A stretch of DNA of 64,000 nt, from the NCBI GenBank assembly GCA_903813345.2, contig CAIIXF020000007.1, positions 11,661,730-11,725,729 of the forward strand, written 5' to 3'. Shown piece after piece: positions 23,701 through 35,300 of the stretch. The notes below the pieces were generated by a model. The model saw only the letters and a list, made by a program, of their open reading frames with translations, made no database searches and was not told where the DNA came from. Each line of letters starts with the position of its first letter. The first letter of the stretch is position 1. Made by a program: the position numbers and the translations under genes. The stretch comes from Owenia fusiformis (lineage: Eukaryota > Annelida > Polychaeta > Sabellida > Oweniidae).

Positions 23701-26700
23701 CTGTGACGTAAACATGTTAGATTTCCAAATAAATTGAAACTGGAATGTGGAGGCAACGTGTATACAATGCTATTAAAAGGATATACTTTCATTAAGTGGA
23801 AGCAGATATCAAATGAGAAAACCCTGGATTGAGTGATCTGAAAAGGGATAAAGGATAATGTAAAGGAAGAAGATGAAGACTTTACTCTGGATCAAAGTGA
23901 TGCTGGTCTATTTTGTAAATAGGTAGGTTAGTATTTCATCGCATCTCCGTCAGATGTCTGTGGATATTGGTAAATATCGAAATGTATCATTTCCTCATAC
24001 AGAGATTTCAATCAATTTATTTCGTGTAATTGAGAAACATAAAATTGTAATTCGGGAAACCTAAAATGTTCACATTAATAAACACATTATGTAATCAATT
24101 TTCACGAGGTAAATAGATCTATCATTTTTGCAATTTTTAGCTCTTAGATATGTAACTAAACGATCAGAAGTGAACACTTGACATTGGCACTGGAAAAATC
24201 AAAAGCCAAGAATCAAACCTAAATCTACAAGAACGAATCTATCAGCTTTAATTTAATATAATGGTGCATTCGAATTTTAATCGGTGATATCTATAATAAA
24301 CTTGTCATAACATATCCTAACTAAATAATGACATGTGTGGGGTTGGATCCGGAGTCCGTGATGATGACCATTCGGGAAAGTTTACTTTTCTTTCAGTGTC
24401 ACACATTGTCTGTTTGTTTGCACTCGATTTCTCAATTGTGTACTGATCGTTCTTTGCATTGAAAAGTAAAAAGAATATGACATTGGCAGTCATCTTTACT
24501 ATATAATTATAGTGATTTACCATGTCCTATCGAACCATTTCACTAAATAGTTGTATGGGATATTTTATATTGCCGGGGGCTTCGGATGGTCCGGTCATCA
24601 TCGTATAGGTCTACTCTTCCACGTTAATTATCTAAAGGTGACATGTGAAAAATCATATTTTGGGTCTGGAAATTATCTACCTTACTTGAATTGTTATGAT
24701 ATATTCAACGTTGTATAGATATATGCTAAAATAACAATATAAAACAGTGGTACCCATTGCCGATTAAATTAAAGTGACATGTGTGTAGGAAAAAATGACA
24801 GAGTTTGAAGCACATGCTAGAGCCAGCGTGTCCATTTAGACATTGAAATAATTGATTTAAGAACCATGTTCAAAATCTTTTAATTGATTTATTCCTAAAC
24901 GTTCAATTAAAAATATAATTACATGTTTCGTTTCTGCAAACGCATTGGCAACTATTAAGAATATCAGGCCATAACTAACTGCAACCATAGCAGAACTAGT
25001 TACGAAAACACGCTAATTCGATAGATATGGAAGACTTGTTTTTGAATAATATCTTAAATTCTCACGATTTCCGTGATCTAAGCTAAAATAACTGTATCAG
25101 GATTGACATTTGGGTAAAGTGTATGTTGAACATATCGTCTATTTCTCAACCTCGTCTCTATCGCTGAATTCGTACATGTGAACACTAGGACTTGAATTAC
25201 ATACCACGCTCTAAATAAATTAGGAATTTCTATATATTCAAAAGTAAATATCAGTTACATTTATTAGAACCTAACTTACTAATGACATTTACAGCTATAC
25301 TTATAAGTGCAGTAAGTATCTTAGATGTTCATCCATGAACATGAAGGAAAGCTTATGAAATCCATGAATGATGGAACTTGTTTTGTTTTGTGGTATTTTT
25401 TGTTTTGCGCCTATGGGGTGTATGACATAACGCTGAATAATACCGTTCATCATAATTGTCGGGGAAAGTGACACTTGCCATTCATAGGAATACAAGTTGA
25501 TTGATGATATGTATTTATTCATATTTCAATTTCTCGTTCAAAGTTATAATTTAGTTCCTATTATGACCAATTTGACACTCAATTAATAATATCGAACAAT
25601 CAAAGTTAATGAGCAAGGTGTAAGCATCAACTAAAGTCGGGTTTGTGGTTTACCAAATTGTCCTAAAACTTCGGACTATATTTCATGCACCTTGGCTGAT
25701 TTTGAAATCCGGGTGAAATATTTGAGTTTGATTTAGAGGTCCATTGTTGTAAACTTCCAATATTCATCCAAATTATTTATTTAAATGTGTTTACTCGTTT
25801 CCTCTATGATGCTAATAGTAAAACGCTATCAGGTTTTAATCAGGAATGATAAATATTGGCCCAGGAATCCCACGCCGTTTGACTGTTTACTGAACGAGAC
25901 GACCACGTCGAATTTAGGATCCGGTACCTCTTCATAATGATTCAAAAATAATTCAACATAATCATTCAACATTATCAAAATAAAAGAATAGATCTTCCAA
26001 TGTCTAGTTCGGTTCCTTATTCTTGACGCTAACGAGAATAAATATGTTGGAAATATATTATACATTTGACAAGCTGCTTCATTTGATTCCTTTAAGTAAT
26101 ATCAAGTTTATACAGTTAGAGGAATTTATTATTCTGAGTATTCAAATAAAAGTATGACATGTCCTTCTGTGGTCAATACCACCTAATAGCAGCTATCCCT
26201 ACATACGAGTATTCGCAATATTTGCGATTATATTTCCTAAATATATGCAGTAAATATACAACTACGTCATCAATCAATATTTGTCATTTTACACAGTTGT
26301 AGAATTTTATTTTGTCGTTTTCGTGCATGCATGCTTATAATTCATATATTTATTTTCAGTAATTACCGATTCGAAATTCCTTAAATTAAAAATATTGCAT
26401 TGACACAATACGGTAATTTTGAACAGTTTTACCTCTAGCATTTAGAACTTTGACAAATCAACATTTAGAATCCCTTATCTTAATACATCCTCAAGTCAAA
26501 TTTTATCTTTGAATTAAATTTTTGACTTTTTTAACAACTAAGGGCAATGTCTTGACACATGAGTCTAGAGCAAAGATAGGGGTACTGATATAAGCATCGA
26601 GGAATTTGTTGATGGGAAGCAAGATAGCACTCAAATTTCGTGGGATGACTTGATATACTTCATGTTCTGATATCTGACTAGTTTATTTGGTAAGACGATG

Positions 26701-27839
26701 ATGATGATATTAAAGATCGATGATGATGATATTAAAGATAATTAACAAATAAAAATGAATGACAACAATGACGACAATAAGAGGCAAACATTCATTAACG
26801 CAAAATTTGTATGGCTAAAAGTCGTAACAACACCTTATTTTTGTAAAAGATAAGAAAGCCCTACTTCCGTTTTGGGCTAGACCAATGATATGAGTTTATG
26901 TTTGTTAGATATTATTACACATAATTAATCTCGTTTCATATTTACTGCGCAAAAAGAATTTTTAAGATTTTCAAGAACAAAACTTCTTCGGCAATGTACA
27001 TCAGCTCTTCATCAATTATATTCCTTTCTTTAAATTAAATGTATCTTTTATACTTCTCTATGGTAACCCAAGCATTTTAAAATATATATATTTCAATGCA
27101 CAGTTTAAACGGAGGGTTTGAAAGTTGTGGGTAATTTTCTAGACCAAGGCATGGGAATGTAATGCTCGGAGTTGGACCTCACATTGTATCAAAACCAAAA
27201 CTTTCTCCCGTATGGCCTTTTATAAACTTCACACCATACTAGCGCATCACTTCAAAGAGATAATTATACCCCTAAAAGTTTGTAAATATGTCTCAGTCGC
27301 GATAAAAGAGCAAAAATAATCAATCTAAGGTTGTAACGGCACCCTTACCTCACAGGCGATCGGACAGCTTTAAAAAATTGTTTAATTTCATTAAATTTTT
27401 CAAAAACCATTGTTTCTCTGCCCGCCCCCAATACATTATGGTGTATATTTGAACAACTTTATACACGAAGATGAATGCTTACAGGTGTAAACCTATAATT
27501 AACGTCTGGTAAGTGATTATTTACAGAGCTACGGTGGTTGAAAAAGACACGCTTAATCAAACCGTACCATCCGAAGATATCTCCGAAAGTCGACTCATTT
27601 TTTACCGGTGGCATTTTGACACCAAGCATGAACAATGCATTGAGACGATATAACAATGTTTTCATAGCTGATGTATAAAGCAACAGAATGTGATCGTTTA
27701 TTATACTTAATCAAAGCCAATTATCAAAAAATGTTCATTATTTACAGAACATTTGTTGTTGTTGTTTTTTATCAATAAGTTTCCCTAAGTACATATCACT
27801 GTTTGATTTGATTTGAAGTACGTTTTAGTATTTTAGTTC
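23701..27839. other. Intergenic, no recognised gene
   Basis: AT-rich, with only short microsatellites and chance ORFs. It may contain Wnt6/Wnt10 regulatory DNA, which cannot be recognised from one sequence. Confidence 0.4.
26695..26740 (+). repeat. GATGAT repeats, two short blocks
   Basis: GATGATGATGATATTAAAGA occurs twice about 24 bp apart. Confidence 0.85.
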
Positions 27840-28496
27840 CTGTTTCACTTATTTAACAAATGTAATTCGTCTTCAATTTGTTAAAGCTTGTATCAGGTTT
27901 GCTTAAATTTGTGGCATAATGTCACTCATCTTACTTCTATTTCTTAATGAATATATCACGTTTTGCTTAAATATTTGTTATGTGTATATTTTATATCACG
28001 CTTTGCTTAAGTTTGTAACACAAATGTAACTGATCTTCTATATGTAACAGAGTGTGTCACACTTTGCTTCAATTTTTTGCATCATGGAATTCATATTGTT
28101 TCATTTTGTTACAGAGTATCACGTTTTCGTTTTACCTCAATTTGTTTCACAATGGTGTAACTTATCTTGCTTCAATTTATCACACAATGTAGGTTTAGGT
28201 TTAATTTCTGCTTATAACAGAGTACATCGCGTTTCGCTTCATTTTGTTAAACATTGTAATTGTAATTACTCTTGCTTCAACGTATTAGAGTACATCACGT
28301 TTTGCTTCAATCTTTTACTCAGTATAATTCAGCTAACTTCTAATTGTTTTAGGGAATCATCACGTTTTACTCAAATTTTAACAGAGTGTATCACGTTTTG
28401 TTTCATTTTGTTAAAGAGTATATCACGTCATACTTCAATTCATAATTCATTACATTGCTTAATTTTGTAGTTTATCACGTTTTGATTAATTCAATT
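27840..28496 (+). repeat. Degenerate repeats flanking the Wnt10 minisatellite
   Basis: Phrases such as ATCACGTTTTGCTTCAATTT and TGTTACACAATGTAACT recur at uneven spacing with many changes. They share words with the clean 32-bp array that follows and look like its older, decayed part. Confidence 0.6.
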
Positions 28497-29080
28497 TGTT
28501 ACAAATTGTTATTCATCTTGCGTCTATTTGTTACACATTGCAATTCATTTTGCTTCCATTTGTTACACATTGTTATTCATCTTGCGTCTATTTGTTACAC
28601 ATTGCAATTCATTTTGCTTCCATTTGTTACACATTGTAATTCATCTTGCGTCTATTTGTTACACATTGCAATTCATCTTGCGTCTATTTGTTACACATTG
28701 TAATTCACTTTGCTTCCATTTGTTACACATTGTAATTCATTTTGCTTTTATTTGTTACACATTGTAATTCATTTTGCTTCCAATTGTAACACATTGTAAT
28801 TCATATTGCGCCTATTTGTTACACATTGTAATTCACTTTACTTCTATTTGTTACATATTGTAATTCATTTTGCTTCTATTTGTTACACATTGTAATTCAT
28901 TTTGCTTCCAATTGTTACACATTGTAATTCATTTTGCTTCTATTTGTTACACATTGTAATTCATTTTGCTTCTATTTGTTACACATTGTAATTCATTTTG
29001 CTTCCAATTGTTACACATTGTAATTCATTTTGCTTCCAATTGTTACACATTGTAATTCATTTTGCTTCTATTTTTTACAT
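28497..29080 (+). repeat. 32-bp minisatellite, about 18 copies, just upstream of Wnt10
   Basis: The unit reads TTGTTACACATTGTAATTCA then TTTTGCTTCCAT, with small variants. Each unit holds CATTGT, whose complement ACAATG is a core HMG/Sox-type word. The array ends about 220 bp before the Wnt10 start codon. Apparent frames of 79-138 codons here are by-products of the repeat. Confidence 0.92.
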
Positions 29081-29302
29081 AGCATATAACAAATATGATT
29101 CAATTTGATTCAAAAAGCTTCATCATTTCCTGCTTCCAATTCAAAGATTACTTCCAGCTTAATCAATGCATACGTACTGATATTTTGCTACGGTTTTATG
29201 AACTTCTGCTATCATTGTATCACAATAAGGACTTTGATTTTCAGAAAATGTTTATTGAATCAATGGTCTAATGATAATTAGTCTACTTAATTTCACGATT
29301 GA

Positions 29303-32300
29303 ATGATTGGAAAATGCTTATTTATTACGTCGAGCTTTGATATCATTGGTGTTCTGTCTGCTTTGGGTTTATCAGTTTGCTTTATTTCCAGTGCGACTTG
29401 TTACAGAGGAAATGCAATAATAGGACTCAATATCCCAACAGAACCCACATTAGACCCAAACACGGTGTGTAAAACCTACCCAGATCTCAACCCCATGCAA
29501 TACGCCTTATGCTCACGGTACCCGGATGTAACAGCGTCTGCCATTCAGGGGATACAAATTGCAATACACGAGTGTCAATACCAGTTTAAAAGACATCGTT
29601 GGAACTGCTCAACGTTAGAGACTAAAAATAAAAATCCGCATTCTAGTCCCTTATTATCAAAAGGTATGTATTGCTAAGAGAAACTGTTTCCATCAAGGGT
29701 AACATACATGTACATATTCACTCCCCTCCATAAGTTTGGCAACCGGAGGTATTAATTGGAAAGTGGCATGGATTTTGTTGATGCTTGAATCTTTAAAATG
29801 TTGTTCCAAATTACAATATTAAGGAAATTTAAGAAAAATTTGATGAGTTTTTTCTAAATGACCAAACATAAACTGGCGTTGATAAGTACCCTATAATAGG
29901 GCTTCCAGTTGTCAAACTAGGATTTCCATTTCCCATTTTGGTATTAATTTAATTAGGCCTCCAACTTCCCAATTTGTCAAGATCTTATGTGTTTATTAGG
30001 TACCATCTTATTTTATGATTTTGAATCATCATTGGTGTATCAAATCGAAAGAACTCTAACAAAGGGTTCAGTTGATCATAATGGTCAACATTGTTTCTAC
30101 GACTGTCAAGGCTGTCATCAGTTCGCATGGAACACAAAAAGTTTATGGACAAAATACATTTACACGTAATTTCATCCACTATCCATCTTGAAACCACTTC
30201 TTTTATTGGTCCTTTATGGCTCGTAAAGAATCTTAGAGGAAATAAAAGTCATGAAACGAGGCAAAGCAGAACAAGCTCTTGGGATGCAGTCAAAACTGAT
30301 TTTCAATGAGAATCAATGCTAAATCCATTTGGTTTTATATGTATATACACAATAAACAATAAAACTTACCATCATTTCTAGCATATGTAGACATCGTACT
30401 TAAAATTATAAAATTCAAACAAATGAAGATAAAGGTTGGCCTATAAACAACAACTCATCGGGGTCTGTTAAAATCCGTTTTTGGACTTCTTTTTCTGCAA
30501 GAGTAACAGTATTTGATTTTAAGATAATTTGACATTATGGGCAATTTTGACATTATGGGCTGATAATTACTGGACACGAAAAGACATGGAAATATTTGTA
30601 ATGTGACTAAATAATTCAAGGTACTTGACATCATTTAATTACAGAAAACCAATAAAAGTTCACCGCCAAAGAAGAATCTCTTTGGTTTATCTTGAAGAGC
30701 ATTTATTGTTAAATACGACATGAAAACACGACCTATCACTTTCCTTATAATAAAGAAAACATGCCCCTGATTTCAAAATTTATAATAGAATTTTGTAAAT
30801 AATTAAGTCAATAATGGTCTTATTTTTATAGTGTGTTACTTACAAGGATGCAATTGAGAGAACTTGTCTAGAATTAAACACACGCCCCCCCCCCCTCCTT
30901 CTTTCTCTCACACTGGGTCGTGTAAGGAATGTGAAAAAATATATTAAGGAGAGAGACCAAATGCAACGCCAAGACTATGTTGAAATGATCTGATGGAGTT
31001 TACTATACCATGTGTATTGAGTTTTATTTTGTGCGATTCGAGAAGGATCAGAGAAGCCAGCAAAGGATCTAACGTTCTGGTACAGAGCTCTGGTAGTGGA
31101 GTATGAAAGGGACCACCTAACGTACGACCGTTTCATCAGTTCTAAAGCTTAAACAAATCCTGAGATGAAGCATTGAGTTATCTTGTCATTAAGTGCAAGC
31201 ATGGTGTGGAATAAAGCTTTAAATTGATATTTCTTTTTAGTTTCTTGATAGCAGTTTCCATCGGCAAATATGTCTCTTCAAATCGGTTGCTATGATAACC
31301 GTAAGATGCCATGGTAACAGCTGACTTGATTCACGTTATTTTTGTCACCGACGGGAAGATTCGGAAAGATAAAATGTAGCTTTCCTTAAAAATGCTTTGG
31401 GTTTTGTCTTGATATTAGTTTCCAAACAAACTGAATGATACCAGGAGTCTTAACTTGAACGTTTGCTTGTTTAGATACACATGCTCCGTGTTCAGGGGGC
31501 TATACAGATTATACAAAAACTCCACATCCTATAGCTAACAATATATGTTATCCACTTCGGGTTATTTCACCCTTTAATTATAACAAAAATTGCGAAAATG
31601 AATTTTCTTGGAAAGTGTTGAAAATAAAAAGCGTTCAACATGGTTACTTAATCCAGTGAAATGATGTTTAATCACGCGCCGGCCATCTGCTACTGTATGT
31701 TTTTGGAACAGGTAAGAGGTACAGGTTAATCCAGGGTGCACTACCTTTCCTCTTGGCAATTTCTAGAAAATGTGAACTGAAAGTTAACAGGGGTAGTACA
31801 TAGGCTTGAATCTCCATGTGACGCTCATATTCCTTTACCCCCAGGAGAGATGCAGGGGCTTAGCAAGCAATTGTCAACAAAGGGGAGCGATTTTTGAGTT
31901 AGCATCACTGATAGCGAAGCGAGTCCCAAAAAGGGGGTACGGGGTTCATCCCCGGAATTTTCTTAAAATTTAAATTGTATTTGCTGGCGCATTCTAAGCA
32001 TTTCAACTTTAATGTGTTCATTTTTTTTTAAATCTTTACAAAATTGCTTTTTGCACCAATCGCATCCCCCCGCTCTGACTACGCCCATAGATTTGGTCCA
32101 AAGATACCCCCTTGTAAATGTTACACTGGTAGATGATCATGCGTATTTATCTGCATACCAACTGCCAGATTCTGATTCTTTTGTCATAGGTGTTGATTTG
32201 TTTTGGTTTTGTGAAAAAATAATATTTAGTCGAATGGTAAAATTAATTTAGTGTTGATTTAGGGATTTAAAATATCCAAAGTTGGTGATTAGGTTTAAAA

Positions 32301-35300
32301 TTGAACTAAACTAGTACTGGACCTGTATAATATGTATCCATTCAGAGAAAGACCATCCTGGGAAATATGGAATCTTACCGATTGCCTCCGTTTAACCTAT
32401 GCCCCAAGATAATAACGTATGTATCTTAAAAATAGCATGTTCAGAAATGCTAAACTACAAACTTAGTTTGATTTTGTGAGACTAAATCCTAATAGATCAA
32501 ATCATTTTAATTACACTTAGCCCAGATTAAAAACATTATTGAAAGACGAATTGTTGCTAAGTCGGAGATGAGAAAAGTTCCCGATAAGAATACTTAAAAC
32601 TTGACGGAGCGCGTTGAATGGCCATTAACTCGTGTATTTTTCAGTCTCAGCCCCACCCCTCTGCCAAACTTTGATGGGACACATTTGTTTTTGCTAGCAT
32701 TTACAGTTAGTTTTCTATAGTGCTGAATGCCAACATTTCAAAAATGAAAAATTATAGCTAAGGGTGTAATTAAAATATTTTGTTATTAAGGAGCTATACT
32801 GGCACAAGTAGGGCTTCATCACTTGATGTGCAGTTGTATGAGTAAAACTATTTCCGTAGCATGGATATACGCCATAGTAAACATGTAGAGTTGAATCAGA
32901 AATTGTATAATTGATAGCTTTTGCATAGCATTCTGTTTCATCAACCTTTGCCCTAGTTATGCCAAAACACTAAAATAATCAATCCAAAGAGCTAACACAA
33001 ACAAATAAAAACACACTTAAAAACAAACAAACAAACAAATAAATAAATAAACAAACAAGAAAGCAAACGAATTGAACATGCAAAAACATGTTCAGATTCA
33101 AGTAAATCGTAAATATATATCGCATATATGACTTGTTCTTTCAGGTTTTCGTGAAACTGCCTTTGCCTATGCAGTATCAAGCGCTGGGGTGACAAGCCAG
33201 GTCGCCAGGGCTTGCAGTCTCGGTAAACTCAAATCCTGCGGCTGCGATCTGAGCAACGACGGCCGTCGGGCGAAACAGTGGGAGTGGGGAGGGTGCAGTC
33301 ACAATATTCATTGGGGAGACAAATTTGCCCAGAAATTCCTAGACTCAAAGGAGACTAGCGCCAAAGATATTCATTCAAGAATTAATTTACATAATAACAA
33401 AGTAGGAAGAATTGTAAGTATTACCCTTCAAAAGACTACGATTTCTACTTCAACACTCTTTAATTCTGAGATGATTTTGATATATCCTACGTGAAACAAA
33501 AATATGCAGTCAGAAAACAATTAGTTTTAAGCTACTTTTCCTGCCAATACGAAAATGCCATTCATATCGAATTCGAACTCCCATAACGGGCTATGAAAGA
33601 GCATTTGTGATCATTACGATTTTAACAGCATTACATTATTTGTAGTGGACCTAATCAGAGGGCGAAATGACCAGCCGATGGGAATTCAGGGTAATGAGAT
33701 CGATTGTAATTTGATAAAAGAAAATGTCGTATGGGAATAAAACAATTTTATTGAAACATAAAAATGTCACTTAAAACTTCTGCGAAGTTCTTGTCAAAGA
33801 TACTAGTACCACCTTGATTTTTCATCGACATTTCCTCACTGATAAATGGGGGTTTGTGAAGATGTATGCATGCAGTTTGACAATTTTCAGACATTCCTTC
33901 TCGCCACTGAAACATATGTTTATTTTATTTCATTCTGGATTTCAAGAACAGATTTTCAGCTATTTTCAACTTATTCAATGGCCATAACTTATCAACTTTG
34001 AAGTCGATTTATTTCAAAGTTTCACGATGTTCTGGTCGAAGCAAGTAGTTGTAGGTAGAAGTGATTGTAATTCATTATATCAACGAAGGCCAAGATTTAT
34101 TCTCAGTGCATGACTCGACATTTCAATAATATCCCTAATATATTAACTTCACCCCATATACCTACTTACAAAGGTGCTTCTAAACGTAAAAGGTTTCGCT
34201 TTGAACACTTACTTGAAATAAAAGAAACATTTACCCATGATTTTTGAAGAGCTGTTTTAAAAATATCTTGTCATCATTTGTCAAAAAGTTGGTATTTAAA
34301 AACTTAAAGACTAAATATACCTAGAGCCTCGATATGTATAGGATACAAATGTTATGTACCGTAGATGTTAATTTATGACTGAGTCACATTTGCTCCAATT
34401 CATCGGCGCCCGACCAATGAGTATTATGTTCAAAACTGAATGTGTTCATGACTATATCTTTGGCCTCTTGTGGTAACCCTGGTTTGAATTTCACTGATAA
34501 GGGATTATGTGTATAAAATCACTAAAACCATTGCTCCCGGCGAGGCTCGAACTCGCAACCTCCGCATATCTTGGTGCCCATAACACCGGAGGACTGAACT
34601 GTCTATAAGTACGGCGCGCTAACCGATTGCGCCACGGGAGCAACTGTGTTATTGATAAAGAAAACGATTTATGTGAATTGATCAGTTTTAATAAACACAT
34701 AGCTGCAGCATTGCATGAACAACTGTTTATAATTCTGAATCAGATTCATTATCTTCGGTTAGCTTGCACCAATAACATATAATTTATCATCTTGATCCGG
34801 AGCATCATTTCTGTTGTTATAGGGACTGGTATTGACTTATGCGCTTATATTATTGTTATGGTCCGACAGTGGGCTGTCATCTCATTTATTGATCTTTTGC
34901 CGTCTTTATTTTCAACCCCTTCGAAATTCCGAGAGAACTTTAATTTCAGGACAATTCTAACAAATCGCAAGGGCAAAGGATAAACAATGCAGATGTGAAT
35001 AATATTATCTACGAGTACATAAAACATGGATCTATTATGTTTACAGTAATCATTACTGTGATATCAAAGACATCCAAAGTAACGAATGCATCCTATTCAA
35101 ATATTTTACCGTTCGTTTAAGTTGGTCTTTTATTTATAAAATTCAGATTATGTATAATGTAAGGAATAAAATGAAAGTCTCTTTTTAGAGGCTGAAATAA
35201 CATTTTGATATCTTCCATGTTAGTCGTCCCAATTAAAATTTGACGCCTAAAAAGTTTGGAACCTTAGCTCACCCATTGTTAACGCGTCTTTATGGTTGAA

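Larger units (their letters stand above)
29664..33144. other. Wnt10: Wnt10 intron 1
   Basis: A 3.5-kb GT-AG intron. It contains the stray repeat word at 29,724, the dispersed repeat at 31,840-32,110 and a microsatellite near its end. No other gene. Confidence 0.85.

Noticed and set aside
28054-28767. ORFs of 79-138 codons rich in Leu, Phe, Cys and His upstream of Wnt10
   Set aside because: They are translations of the 32-bp minisatellite and its decayed flank in several frames, with no domain.
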